Positions 34,330 through 48,100 of a stretch of 64,000 nucleotides of DNA are shown one piece after another. The stretch lies in the NCBI GenBank assembly GCA_032358165.1, contig JAALGY010000030.1:1116001-1180000 (forward strand). The letters run 5' to 3'. The translations under genes and the position numbers were made by a program. The stretch is from Diplosphaera chodatii. Taxonomy: Eukaryota > Chlorophyta > Trebouxiophyceae > Prasiolales > Stichococcaceae. The notes beneath the pieces are model-generated. The model saw only the letters and a list, made by a program, of their open reading frames with translations. It had not been told where the DNA came from and did not search any database. How positions within the stretch are numbered: position 1 is the first letter of the stretch; the number at the start of each line of letters is the position of its first letter.

Positions 34330-37300
34330 GTGATGGTGGTGCACCAGCAGACATGCGTTGGGTGCAGCTCGCCATCGGTTGGACGCCGTGCTGCGCAACA
34401 CCGCAGCCTGTTCGCACAGCACAGGGCGCAGAGAGTCGCGCCATCAGCAAGGCATGGCGGCGTTGTACAACTGGCGCCTTTTCAGTCCTCCAAGCTGCGC
34501 GGCCTGCAGGCTGCACCGCAGCATGCGCGCCAGCTGCACAGCAGTATCGCACGGCATCGCAGCTTTGCTGTGGCAGCGTCGTCCGCTGCAGCCATCAGCA
34601 TTGACAGCATGCCAGCAGACGGCTCGCCGCCGCCCATCCCAGATTCCCAGATCCCTGCATGGAACTTGCGGGCACGCTGGAGGGCATGGTGGGACCTCAA
34701 GGTGTGCGCAATTGCAAACAACATGCATGTGAAGATGATGCATGCCTGCGTGGGCACCATGACGAGGGCTGTGTCGTGCTGTCACAGCTCAGCATGCATG
34801 CATGTCAACCTCACATGCCTTCACGCTGGGCCCCATGATGAGGCCAGCATATGCCACGTCATTCCAGCTTGTGTGCCAGTGGGCTGACGTGCTGGTCTCT
34901 GGTGTCAGGGCGCGCTGGACAGTGAGAACCTGCCCAAGGCAGAGCATTTGAGGGCGACTCTGCGGCGTATTTGGTTACTGATCAAGGACGAGCGGTTGCT
35001 TATAGGAACCGCCTCCATATTCATGGTGACAAGAGCAATCTATTTTTGCGTAGTATTGCAAGTGCGTCGACCTGTCACCTGCTGACATGGTACCTGCCTC
35101 GATGCATGAATAATTTTTGTTGCCGTGCTCTCCAGACGCTTGCAGCATTGGCAGAGCTGCTGATCCCCCATTTTGTGTCAGCATCAATTTTCTCTGTCGC
35201 CAACAACCTACCTGCGAGCACATTTCACCATAATGTGAAGATGCTTGCGGTGAGCAGCTCTGGGGCTTCTCCTGCAAGAGTCTCCACATGTGTGAAGTCA
35301 TCATGGTTGCTCGATGTGGCACCTGGCCGGCTGTCATCCTGTGATGAACTGGTTCTTGGTGGTGTGCAGGCCTTTGCATTCAGCTATGGGATTTGTGCCG
35401 GAGTTCGCGGCTTTTTGTTCAGCATCCTCTCCACGCGACTCATGGAGCAGCTTCGGTGGGTGGTGCACCACGATCTCGTGGCCTTGTTGTGCGGCTTGAA
35501 ATTTGAGACTCGCCAGTTTCTGCACAACATGAAACAGATACATGTTCAGATACTGACCATTTTGTGCAACGATGGGTGCAACACTACTCATGTGCTGCCT
35601 ACAGCGGTCAAGTTTTTGATGCACTTGTAAGGCAGCCAGTTGAATTCTTTGACAAGGTAGAGTTCGTGCCCATGGTCAAATGTCAAGTAGAGCAAGCTAA
35701 CTTGGCGGGGTCTTGCTTACGCCATTACCTGAGCCTGACTCTGCATCAATCGCTGAATCGGCATGGTTCTTCCTCCAAATTTCCTCCAAATCAAATGTTG
35801 CAGGAGGAGGTTGGTGCACTGACAACACGGCTGAGCAGTGACTGCCAGGCCATTGTGCGCTGCCTGGCCACCAACATCAACGTCGCCGTGCGCAACGGCA
35901 TGCAATGCATTGGTGCGTGCCCATGCTGCTCTTGTGGCAGTATGCGCAGAAATCATATTTCGGCTCCTTGTCCTGTGTCTGATTGCAGCACTGATACGGA
36001 GAGCACGCATGGCCGGGTAGCGAATGTGAACCGCTCTGGCAGCACTGCTAGTCAGCTGATAAGGTCGCAGGGCACACAGCCTGGTTGTGGGGTTGAGCCC
36101 TTGCCAACTGCATGCAGGCGGGGCGGCGTACCTGGTGGTGATGAGCCGCAGCCTTGCGGGCACGTGTGCAGCGGTGACGTCCCTGCTGTGGCTGGTGGCG
36201 CTGCGGTATGGCGCCTTCCAGCGGCGATCGCAGCGCCTGTTCCAGGATGCGCTTGCCGACACGGGGCAGGTTGCTGAGGAGGTGGGGCTTGTGATCACCT
36301 GCAGCAGTGCGTCAGTCATCCCCGCTCATTGCAAACATGGTGTATCTCACAAGCTAGCGACGGCTGTATGACAGGGAGATGTAAGGGTTTGCGCATTGTC
36401 TGCTTCTGTCACACTCACCGATGCACACCCATGAATCAATAGGACTGCTGGACGCGCTGCAGGTGTTCACACTGTCACGCACGGTGCGCACGTTTGGCAC
36501 CGAGCGGCGGGAGGGGGCGCGCTACAGCAGCTGGCTCAAACGGCTGACGCACCTGTCCGTGCGCCAGGCGGCCGCTTACCTCATGTACCTCACCACCAAC
36601 AGCGGCCTGTACTACCTCACCAAAGTGCGAGTTTGGAATAGCCAGATGTTGTAGCAAGGGCAGCATGCTGTGTGAAGCTGTGCCGGGTGCCGATGACCGC
36701 CAGAGGTCAAGTCCATCCGTATTGAGTGAATCGGCAAGTGGGCAACAGCATCATCACCATCTGCTGAAAGGTGTCAAGCTGCCAGTCTGTACAGAATCCT
36801 GAAAGGACGTAGTTGATACGTCGATACCCATTTGCAGGTGTGCACGCTGCTGGTGGGCGGCTTCCAGTGCATGAACGGCCAGATCACACCCCAGCAGCTG
36901 ACGGCCTTTGTCATGGTGTGCTCCTATGCAGCAAGCTCAGCAAACAAAGTGGCATGTACAGTAGCCTCGCATAGGCAGCGACCCACCACGCTGATGCCAT
37001 CCACCAATCGTGTGTTACAACCGTGTGTTTTCGCTGCAGTACGTGGACTTTGTGGTCAGCGCCAGCCTGGCAGTGTGCGATCAGTGGGGCCCAGTCATGG
37101 TGTGTCCAGGCTGCATGCAACTGTTATAATGATGCCTTGTGACTTCAATACACATGCATGGCCTAGTTCCGACCGGTGCAGCATATCATCCGAGAGGCCA
37201 GCTCACAAATGGTGCGACACAGCTCCCACATGTGAAGTCGTTGCTCTTGCAGGAAGCGCTGGGTGCCAGCGAGCGTGTGATCAGCTACCTTGATGCCCCA

Positions 37301-39826
37301 GCGGCCCCCCAGATCGCCCCTGGCAAGCCGCTGCCCGCTTTCTCTGGCCAGGTACAGTCTTGCCACAATCCACTCAGCGTTGGTGACCTTGAGGAGCACA
37401 CTATCTGTGTCTAAGCCCTTAGTGTGGACATCACATGCCTACTGCAGGTGGAGTTCAAGGATGTCAGCTTCCGGTACCCCACGAGGCAGGAGGTGCTCAG
37501 CCTCAACCAGGTCAGTGGCTGTTGCTGGCCACAAGCACTCGTGCGAACCGCCAATTGCGCCCCAGAATGGTTGGCACAAAGTACTATGCCGAGCTGGTCC
37601 TGAGCACACCACCTGCGTGCGTGCATCCAGGTGAGCCTGACGCTGCAGCCAGGGCGGCTGGTGGCGCTCGTCGGGCTGTCCGGCAGTGGCAAGTCCACCC
37701 TGGTGGCGCTGCTGCAGCGCCTGTATGACGCCAACTCCGGCTCGGTAGGGCATTCAGATTCATTCGGTCGCGCAGCGACGGTTTACCTTTGCACATGCGG
37801 CTGTCCCCCCAGTGTACTGGGTGCTTGTCCCTGCGCTGTGACCGAGTGCTGGGCTGTCTATGCGACCTTCAGGTTGAGACCAGGTTCAAGCTTTTTATGC
37901 TGAGCACGCTGCTTGGTGTATCGTGCAGATTCTGGTGGATGGGAAGGACATCACCGAGGTGGATGCCGGGGAGTACCGCCGCCAGATTGGCGTCGTGCCG
38001 CAGGACCCGCACCTGCTGTCCATGTCCATCGCCGACAACATTGCCTGTGCGTGGCTGACCCGGCAGTCCGTTAGCGACCAGTGCATTGGCTGTCCTCAGT
38101 CACACAGCACTTGCACCTGCCTGTGGTGTGGAATGTCTAGGCCAGCAGACATTCTGCTCGCCTGTTGCCTGCTTACAATGTGCACATGCAAGCAAGCTCC
38201 AGAATGCGCTTTCTGACGACAACAGCACCTCCCATGCAGATGGCCTGGAGGAGGACGGCGTGTCGATCGACGAGATCGAGGCGGCGGCCAAGATGGCCAA
38301 TGCGCACGACTTCATCATGGCGTTCCCGCGCGGCTACCGCACCATGGTCACCGACAAGTGAGGCGCCGCCGCCATGCTCGTAGTACTGGGAGTAGCATAG
38401 AATGAAATGCCGCATGCAACGCTACAGGGTCTGCACGATACGAGTATGCATGTACTGATTTGCAAGCTGCACCTCAACGGATGAAACGAAGGCGTGACAC
38501 AAACATGAGACACGCTGCTGGTGTGTCAACGCAGGTTGCTGTCAGGTGGGCAGCGGCAGCGCATCGCGCTTGCACGCGCGCTCGTGCGCAACCCGCGCCT
38601 CCTCATCCTCGACGAGGTACCACCTGAACAGCACATGGGGGCTTGATCGGTGAAATTGATGGAAAGACGCTGTAGAGAGGTCCTGCTTTCCTGCGCTGGA
38701 GGCGGGCAGGGTGCACACATGCTGGACAGGTGTGGTCATCTGCACCGCAGGCGACCAGCGCGCTGGACGCTACATCGGAGGCGCAGGTGCAGTCGGCGTT
38801 GGACCGCGCGATGAAGGAAACCACCCGCTCCTGCCTCGTGATCGCCCACAGGTGTGCCATGAGTGCACTGCTCAAGTGACATTTACGCTGTCCCTGCAGC
38901 CAGCAGCGGCCGTATTGCTGTGAAGCCCGAGATAAGTACCGTAGTGACTACTGACCATGGATGCACGTTCAGACGCTCTGCCACACGTCAGCTCCTGCAT
39001 GGCTGGGCATGAACACTGCTGGACACGTGCCCCGCTGTGTGTGCGCGCGCAGGCTGGTGACGGTGCGCAACGCGCACGACATCCTGGTGATGGACAAGGG
39101 CCAGATCGTGGAGCAGGGCAGCCACGACAGCCTGGTCGCCCAGGGCGGCATCTACGCCAAGATGGTCGCCCGCCAGACCGGCGGCGGCCTCGCCTCCAAC
39201 ATCGACGTGCGCGCCGCTGAGTGCTGAGTTGCTACAATGGCTCTCCTCTCGTACCTATGCAGGCTGTACATATATCACCATATGCTGGTCTCGCGAGACC
39301 CTCTAGCGATCAGGGGATGACCCTATGCCTGTGCCAGCATGCACCAGTGTGTTTCCGTGCGCCTGCCGCTGCAGCCCACGGACTCGGAGGAGAGCCACGA
39401 CGAGGAGGCGGCGGCGGTGGCGGCCACCTCCGTTGCGTCGGTGGCGGAGACGCTGGAGGCGGACAACATCGTGCCGCTGACCCCCAAGCGCGAGCGCGAG
39501 GCCGCGGCCCCGGTCGCAGCCACCCGCAGCCTGGTGGGCGCAGCCTGTTGCTCTTGCGCACTGTACTCATGGTGCCTGTGCCTTGTCAATGAACAGTAAT
39601 GGCTCGACATGAGATGGATGATGGCAGCCGGCGTCATTCATGTGTGCCATTCCTGTCAACCTCAAACACATTCCCGTACGTCAACACTTGTTGTCGGGGC
39701 ACATACATACAGGAAAGCCTGGAGCAGCTGAGCCTGGACGAGGAGAAGCCTGTGGACGAGATGTGGCAGCAGGGCGGCGGGGCGACACACGACCTGCCTG
39801 ATCACGCCGCAACGCGGACACCTTGA
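34330..39826 (+). CDS. Organellar ABC half-transporter, ABCB family (TAP1/ABCB26-like)
   Basis: Full half-transporter: one membrane domain and one nucleotide-binding domain. The N-terminus (34330-34700) is a long Arg/Ser/Ala/Gln-rich transit peptide ending near [14 protein letters not shown], so plastid or mitochondrial inner membrane is likely. Membrane-domain blocks: [95 protein letters not shown] and [20 protein letters not shown]. ATPase: [18 protein letters not shown], Walker [16 protein letters not shown] (about 37670), Q-loop [13 protein letters not shown], signature [16 protein letters not shown] (about 38535), Walker B LLILDEATSALD, and H-loop CLVIAHRL. The core may stop at 39227; a splice at the GT after ASNID would instead add an acidic tail ([20 protein letters not shown], then [18 protein letters not shown]) to 39826. 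About 17 exons. Confidence 0.92.
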
Positions 39827-40179
39827 AAGCAGCTGCAGATGCGACGTTGAGACTGCAGGAGTGATACGCTGATAGCAGCACTTGTCTGGCCGGGCAGCTG
39901 GCAGCCGCTGGAGCATTGGAACGCTCACACTGTATACAGTTTGAACTGAATTGCAGCAAACTTGGATGCATCACCAATTGGGTCCAACTGCAAGGGCAGC
40001 GTGATATACAGCAAGCTTCGGGCAGGCAGATACAATCACACTTTATTGGTGCATATTGCCACGTATGGCTCAATGATTTGATGCAGTAACAATTGCTGCA
40101 TGATGAAAGAGCACCTGTCTCACAATGCAGACAGGTGCATATACATATACAGGCAGCCCCATATACAGGCTCTTCATGC
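39827..40179. other. Convergent intergenic region
   Basis: Spacer between the ABCB and MED13 stop codons. It contains short runs such as ATACATATACA near 40140-40150. No gene seen. Confidence 0.45.
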
Positions 40180-43100
40180 TTATCTGCCTGGTCCGTCAAG
40201 AGGCAGCCCACCGCTTGCAGCATTCAGCAGGACGAGTGCGCGCTGTGCAGCAGCAGCGTGCAGTGGCAGGTGTGCATTCTCGGCAGCCCAGCCCCACCAG
40301 CCGAGTCCATGGCCGCCCGCTGCCAACGGTGCTGCGATGGCCAGGCGCTTGTGTGCCATGGACAACGCCGCGAGGCCGTGCAGCTGCTCGACGACCTGCA
40401 CAGCAACACAGGGGATTCTGCTGTGGTGGCAGATGCGTCAGGGTGCATGCTTGTACCGGCACGTGCACCCCAGGCACTTTTGTTCATGTTTATACCGTGG
40501 AGCGAGTCACTAGCCAATTGTCGAACGTGACATGTGTGATCATATGCCTACCTGCAACAGCATGCTAGCCGCTGCAGATAGCGTGCCGCTGGCGCCAGCA
40601 ACCTCGCCGCCTGCTGCATTCATTGCCGAAGCAACCGGCTGCTCAGCGGTTGCTGCAAAGGCGTGTGACGCATGGAGCGTCACGTGCAGCAGGCGCACGG
40701 TGTCGACTTCGCCTGGCAGCAGCGGTGCTGCAGGCGGCCATGGCGGCGCCCACACCACTGTCGCTGCCGCCTGCCCGCCGTCGAGTGCGTGTAGGATCGC
40801 ATACGTGCTGGCTCGCAGGTCATCCCATGGGTGCAGCAGCCTGTCGCACGAGTGCAACACGGATGTCGATTCGCAGGGCGAAATGTGTTTCAAGCATAGC
40901 TCACCCTCACACACTATTCCAGGGCAACGAAGCAGTGGAATTATGTTCCCAAGTTGACAAGCATGCCTCTCCTGGCGAGAGGGGCAACAGTAGGCTGAGC
41001 AACCCTTCCATACCTGACGGGCGGATCAGCATGGATCGCGACCACTGCCACATCCTGCAGCTGGACGCTGCCGCTGGTTGGCAACGATGGCAGCTGGAAA
41101 CTGTGCAGCGCTGCCTGCCACGCCTGCAGGGGGGGTTTGACAATGTTAGACAGAGCAGTTTGGTATTGTGCCATCAGGCAGATCATACCACTGCATCAAA
41201 GCTGCTGTGCGGGAAGTTGGCACACGAGTGGTACCTGCTGCTCCGATGCTGGCATGGCACCCAAGCGAGCGATGACGATGCGGCGCATGACCACAGAGCC
41301 GCTGCTGCATGCTGCATGCCATACGTCGAGCGCAGCTGACAACACTCGGCTGCACGCGGTGCCCACCCCCGCCCCGGCAGCTGCTGCTGAGACACTGCCG
41401 TCCATGACTGCTGCACCTGAGCAGACATTCCCACAACTTGCTTTGTGTGCTTGCTGCAAGCGCGGATGCCTACATGTTACGTCTGATGCAAATGATGGCC
41501 AGAATTCCAACGACATGCGAGTTCACTTGGACCACCTGCAAGCAGCTGGCTGTGCAGCAGCTCGCCGCACTGGTCGGATGCCACCAGCACCGGCGGCTGC
41601 CCGCCATGTGGTGAGTACGCATAGCAGCAGTGCAGCGTCCGCCGACTTGCCGACACTGGCGCGGCAGCACCCGCTGACTCCGCTGCAGGCGCCGCCAGCT
41701 GTGTCGCAGGCGCCAGAACGAAGAGTGGCTCGTGCAGCACCTGGTGGCAGGAGCAAGAAATACGTGCATGCCTTCACGCGTGCTAACACGACTTGAAAGC
41801 ATGCCCACGGCATCATGCTGCCTGCCCACCTGTTGCGCGCTGGGTGCGCTGTCTGCTGAGGCCCTGCTGATGCCAACCGGTGGCTGGCGGCGCACGGCCT
41901 TGGCAAAGAGCGACATCGCCAGCGCGCGCACTGCCGCGCCCGTGATGTCCGCCATCGCACGCCGCGACAACACCTGTGATCCCGCAAACCTCGAGTTGAT
42001 GCAGTGTTGACACACCAATCTAAACGTGCAGGATGCTGTCTATTTATAAGCCAGCTCCGCACACCCAACATGCTCAAGTAGCCTGCATTGGATGACTTGG
42101 GCATGGGCAGCATGTCATCAGAGCGCTGAGCTGCTGTATGGCCCAGTGCACCTGGATGGCAATGTCCACAAGGTGTCCCTGTGGGTTCTGCAACCTTGCC
42201 AGTGCCCCTCCCGCATCCGATGCAGGGGCAGCACCCCTGAACGTGTGCGTCTGCAGGGCGGCCCCATGATACTTGGCTCTTGCCTCCGCTGCTGCTTCTG
42301 ACTCAGCAAGATTGCCAGACTGCATGGCTGGTAGCGTGTTCTGCTGTGCTGTGGCGGCGGTGAAAGCATCCTGAGAAGGCAAGCCCTTCACAGAAACTTG
42401 GTGGCTGAATGGCTGTCTGCTGACGGTGTCACCCGCCGGCTGCGGCGGCTGGTGGCTGGGAGAGCAGTCCATGGGCTGCACGGAGCCCGCGTCCAGCGCA
42501 GGGGTTGAGGCCGCTGCTGCAGGCTGCAGCCTGACATCAGCAAACGGTGATGGCGCTCCACCTTGCACACCGTGTGCACTGTCACTTGCCCTTGTTGCGT
42601 TGCTGCTGTCAAATTGCTCGAATGCTGCGTTGTCTGCCGCCGCTTCTGGCACGCAGGGCGCCAGGCAGGCGGCCACAAGCAGCTGGGCGAGTGCTGGCGC
42701 TGCAGGGTGGGCCGAGGGGCAGACAATGTACACCGCCACCGAAGCGTTCTGATGCTGCTGCAGCCCCACACTGGGCAACCTGGCCAAGTAGACACTGTCA
42801 TATTGTTGCACACCGCCATGGTGGTCACAATGATGTGACAGACCACAGCCGTGCTTTCATCCCTCCGTGAAATTTTCTGTCCCCGGCACGCATTCTCACC
42901 TGAGCTGCGGTGGATCAGACAAGAGCCGCTGCTGCAGACGGCGCGCCGGAATGCACAGGCCTAGCAGAGCCTGCTGCTCGGCTTCGGGCAGCTGCTGCAG
43001 GGAGTCTGCAGGGTCCGCAACATGTGTCACATACATGTACATACATATATAACTTGGCATGATGACGTGTCACAAAGCTGTAGTCACTTGCATATGGCTT

Positions 43101-44639
43101 CCACAATGCTGGCACACTGCAGGATGAGTACGGCAGGGTGGCACCTGCGGCAGCGCCCAGGTCTGCATCAACGCCGAGGGCCGCGGCGGCGCCACGCGAG
43201 AAGGTCAGCACAGCACCGGGCGCCGGCTCATGTGAGCCCAGCCGGCATGCCGCATACACGCCTGACACCTCTCTCAGCAGCTCCTCTGCAATGTGCAGGG
43301 CAGAGGCATGATGTGAGAGAGTGATGTCCAGACGAGGAATCTGCACCTGACAGCCTGCATTCCCGCACCGACCATCACACAGCACCTTGCATAGGCGGAC
43401 TTGATGATGTGCACAAGGTTCTGGGCGGTGCACCTGCTGCCTGGCGCTGCTCCTCAGCGGCGAGTACATAGTACAGCACCGGCTTGGGCGAGGCGTACGG
43501 CTCAAATGGTGCCTATAGCCCATAACACGTGCGATCTGGCACCAGATGTGAGTCCAGCCTGGGAAAGTGGAAAACTGGAGGCGCCAACCCCCGGCTACCA
43601 TTGCAGCTCACTGGGTCCACATGCTGCACCGCCTGCAGAGGCGAGCCCAGCCACCAGCACGCCGTCGCACCTTTTCCCACATGGACAGCGCGGTGGGCGC
43701 CACCTCCAGCCAGTCGTCCTGGTAGCCCGCCAGCACCGCCGACGCCGCCAGCCGCCGTGCCGCCGAGGGGCGCCCCGCATCTGAGTCCGCGCACGCCCGC
43801 AGCACCTGCCGAGACGCACCCCGTCCCTTCATATTGTCGTCACTATCATCTGAGCGTGTGAGCAGGCCAGCGCATCCGCTCGCAGTCATGCTGCTGCGAT
43901 GCCGCACACTCACGGCAGCCTGCTGCGGCGTCGGGGAGCGGCTGCACGGGTGTGCAAACACCGGGAGCAACGGCGGCTGCATCGGTGACGAGGGCTGCCC
44001 CTCCTCTGTTGCAGGCGTCTGCAGGTCGAGGGCCTCCGCAGCAGGCGCCAGGTGCTGCAGCGCGGGCTCGAGGCTGACGTCGAAGGGCGCGCAGGCGGCG
44101 CGCAGCAGCAGCGCCACCGCCGCGGCCTCCGGTGGCCAGCGCATCGGCCCGGGCTGCGGCCCTGCCGCCCGGCGCATGCGCTTTGCCGGGTGGCCAGGCG
44201 CAGAGCTGCCGGGCCGCATGGTGGCTGTCGTCTGAGTGGTCTTACGTGAAGCTGCGGCAGGCTCACGGGGGGCATGCATCCCGGGGGTCGGCGGCTCTGG
44301 CGCAGTGGATGCGGTGCCCTTGTTGGAGTCTGCTGGCTTCGCGTCAGCGCCTGGTTCGGGACCCCGGAGGATGGCGGCAACAGACTGCGGCAGGGCGTCC
44401 AGCAGCTCCGCGTTCGGCATGTCGGTAGCTGCCTGCTGGCCATGCTGTGGGACATACTGTGGACAGGCCAGCTGCAGGACCAGGCTATTTGACAGCCGTT
44501 GCGCAGCAAAAGCGGGCGCGCAGACCAGCTGGCTCCTGATGTCCAGCTTACTGTGCCGCCGTGCTGGGGCGTGTGGCGACATGGTGCCGACGAGGTTGGC
44601 TGATAGGCCAGCAGAGTGCCTCACTCCTGGCATCTGCAT
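40180..44639 (-). CDS. MED13: Mediator kinase-module subunit MED13 homologue, C-terminal part
   Basis: MED13 links the CDK8 kinase module to core Mediator. The exon from 44639 is a low-complexity Pro/Ala/Ser region with ARRLAASAVLAGYQDDWLEV and APTALSMWEKVR, followed by EPYASPKPVLYYVLAAEEQR. This is the MED13 core signature (a 'Y.DDW..V.P.AL..WEK...EPY...K.V.Y.V' pattern). Next come HIAEELLREVSGVYAACRLG and SVGLQQHQNASVAVYIVCPS, then LSRRAMADITGAAVRALAMS. The block LHCCYAYSPHGGQPPVLVAS with DQCGELLHSQLL and ALDVWHAACSSGSVVMRRIV with ARLGAM are typical of the MED13 C-terminal PIWI-like fold. It ends LPLHAAAAQRALVLLNAASG and a stop at 40180. The MED13 N-terminal domain was not found between 44640 and the WRKY gene, so the protein is short or its first exons diverged. 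Confidence 0.75.
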
Positions 44640-45177
44640 GAGGTGAACATGCTGACAACAGACAGGTGAGACCGACGCTCAAACTGCCTGCAACAGAGCT
44701 TGGCTACTTCTCTGGTCACAGGCTTCCGTGCTCAGGCACTTGCACCGCCTCTGATCACGGTGGTGTGGCTCACGGCGATAGGTGCAGCAACATTTTGCCC
44801 TGGTGATGTGTAACTAGGTGCCCTCCCCGCGGCGACAGACGAACTGCATCACGTGATGTGAAGATTGCTTGTCGTTTTGATTTGCAAATGGATTCATGGG
44901 ATGTGTGTGGCTATCTGCGGGTTGCGGTGGGTGCTGTTGTGCTGTGCGGCCCACCCGGACAAAGTTGTACTGCACGCCCACTGCAAACCCTGATCTTTGA
45001 AGCACGAATTTCAGCAGGCGCGCTGCCCGAAAGCAACTAGTCGCGCCATCGGCAGGGCGGCGCGGATGTCGTCAATATGATGATTTATGTATGAGAGCTT
45101 TGATCTGTGCGGTCTGGGAGCCAGATCCGATTAGATCATCTGTACGCTACTGCTTGCCGTGACTATGCCAGCGCGAC
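44640..45177. other. Divergent intergenic region between MED13 and WRKY genes
   Basis: About 540 bp between the two chosen starts. No Med13 N-terminal domain could be read on the minus strand here. Nothing else recognised. Confidence 0.45.
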
Positions 45178-48100
45178 ATGCCGTCCCCAGCAGCGCAGCA
45201 GCTGCTGCAGGCGCCTTCAAACATCACAGCAGACATGATACGCCCGTCAGCGGCTGCTCAGACGGCGCACCGACGGGCGCAGCGCCTGGCTCCGTTCCAG
45301 ACCGGGAGAGTGACGCTGCTGGGGCCCGGCAGGGGGCTGCCCAAACCGGAGCTGGCGGTGCATCCGCACACCACTGTGCTCGAGTCTCCAGTATTCCTGC
45401 CGATTGGCCTGGTGCGCATGTTGTCGGCGGAGCCCCTCGATGGTGTCGTAGCTACAGCAGCAGCCACCCCGCGCACATGCCCATGGACACTGATCCCCCT
45501 GCTCGCCACGTCTGAAGCTCCTTTGGCGACATTATGATTTTTCATGAACCGTCCCGCGGATCTTGTGCCGCAGCACGCCGCGGAGCCCTCCCCCACGACG
45601 GGGATTGCCCTGCCTCTGCCGCTGTTCCGGGCCAGCAGCGTCGGCACGACCCGCATCCGGCAACGGTGCATGGACAGTGCGGGGTTTGCGGGCGGGTCCA
45701 GCGTCCGTGTCAGCAGCGGCGCCTTCGAGGTAATCTGGGAGGTCACCGACCGACCACCGACCGAGGGGCGGAGTTGAACTGACAGCTTCGCTCTTCGCTC
45801 CTGTCACGCAGCTGAAACGTCCTGAATTGCACTCCGGCCACACACCTGTCTATTTATACCTTGTGCTTGGGGTTTGATGTCGCATTGCGCATCTTGGCAC
45901 ACCGACCCTTGAGCTGACTCGACACAGCGGCAAGAAGATGAATCATGCTTATCTGTCCACACGAATCTCGACAACATCGTTGCTGCTTGCAGAGTGTGAC
46001 CATTCCGCCAAAGGGCATCGCGTCCGTTCCAATCAGGCGTCCGAATTTGGTGAGCGCGCTGTATCTGCATATGCGGTGCTGCGTGAACGTGCAGGCCATG
46101 CACACATAACACCAAATCGGAGCCGCCCTGGTCGTTTATACAGTCTTATGACTCTTGTGTGCGGTCCTGTTGAAGGCGTGCCATGGCGGCATTGTCAGGC
46201 CGCGCTCAGCCGGCAGAACCGATGACGACGGCTTCGTCTGGGAGAAGTGAGTCTGCTGGCCCACATGCGCATGTCGGCAGGGGACAAACTGCGCAGTCTC
46301 TGGTCCGAACCATGACTGGTATGCCGAGAACGAAGCCTCATGGAGTGGATGAATAACCACAGCACAACACCTCTCGCCATGTAGGTATGGCGAGCAAGCG
46401 GTGCAGGGCAGTTCCTACCCGCGCTGCTACTACAGGTGCATCTTTCAGGGCTGCAGCGTGAAGAAAGCGGTGGAACGGCATTCTGCCGGCGGTTATGTGT
46501 CCAGCACCATCTACAAGGTGTGGCAGGTAGCATCATGCCTACGCTAGGATGTTCCAAGTGTTCATCTGCTACTGCAAGTTGGCTGCGATGCTATGATATG
46601 CCTTCGACGATACTTGATAGGTGATAGGAACTTGTGCCACCCTGCAGGGTGCACACTCGCACTCGAAGCCGACTCATTGCAGCCAGCATCAGGTCTGCTG
46701 GCGTTCATGCCATCGAAGCTTTGGATCTTCAGCGTCAGAAGACGTTTCAATGTGCACAAGCTGATGCCGAACATAGACTCATCATCATGCCAAGTGTGCG
46801 TATGCTGTAGGAAGATGCAGCGGGAGAGCAGGCAACAGATGCACCAGCAACTGAAGTAGATGTCCTTGGTGAGCCAGCACACATAGCATGAAACAACTGC
46901 CACGTCTACAATCGCAGCCTGGTGATGCCGCGCAAGCATCGAGACGCACGTCATGTTGACACCCGCAATGTGTTTGTCATGGGTAGATGAACTTTTTGGA
47001 AGATGGGCAGGGCCCAGTTCAACCATTCTTTGGTGGCAGCTATGCTGCGGGGCCACAGTTGCTACCGCGGCATGGCGATCTGAAGCGGAAGCAGCCAGAT
47101 CAACATGCGGACCATGCCAGTGCGCACACCTCTTGAGGCCGTGGCACATGGCAGTGCAAATGCTGTTGGTTGTCAGGTTGTGTCTGATCATCATGGCAGC
47201 GTCTGAAATGAAGCACTGACATGCAGGGCCCACGCGTCACGCAGCAGAGCAGCCCCAGTCTCAGCTGCAGTCGCCGGCATTGCTCACGCATCATGACATA
47301 GATTTGACTTCCGCAGCGCGAGCAGACTCTCTGGTTTCGCAGTTACAGTCGAGCAGCCAGGCAGGGCAGCTGACTTTGCAGCAGTCTCTGCAGGCAGCTT
47401 TTGCAGCACCAGCGCCAACATCCCAGCCCCAGCAGCTGCAACAGCAGCCACTATGGCTTCAGCAGCGGCCCCTGCGCTATCCAGCCTCAGCAGAGCCCGA
47501 CCCGCTGGGCGCAAAGCAGCACGGTCAGCCCAATGACAGTGCATCAGGCATCAAGCGGCAGCGTATCTCAGCAAACGCAGCTGAGACGCCCTTGATTCGC
47601 GGCTACCAGCACCATGGTAACTCTGCAGCAGACACGGGAAGACCGGGTGCGCTGGTGCCAACATCTGCTTGCGGGACAGCCAGCACCAGCCCCACAGAGC
47701 AGGAGCAGCATGGCGTCAAGCAGCAGCAGCACACGCATCAGCATGGTCACAGCAGCGCAGCCCGCCACCCGGGCTTCCAGAGTGAGCCCATTGTGCGGGG
47801 TGACGATCGCCGGTCTACACTGGACGTGGAGACCGCAGCAGACCACATCAACGACGGCTACCGATGGCGCAAGTATGGCCAGAAGATCGTCAAGGGCAAC
47901 CCGCACCCGCGCAGCTATTACAAGTGCGTGGTCTGGCATGCGGGTCTCAATGACATGACCTCTTGATGGGAGCATGTTTCCGCAGATGTAATGATGCGGA
48001 CATGTACGGCACATATGCAGTGCTTTCAATGGCCGCCTTGACAGGTGCACGTCTTCCGGGTGCCTGGTTCGGAAGCATGTGGAGCGGTCTGGCGTGGACT

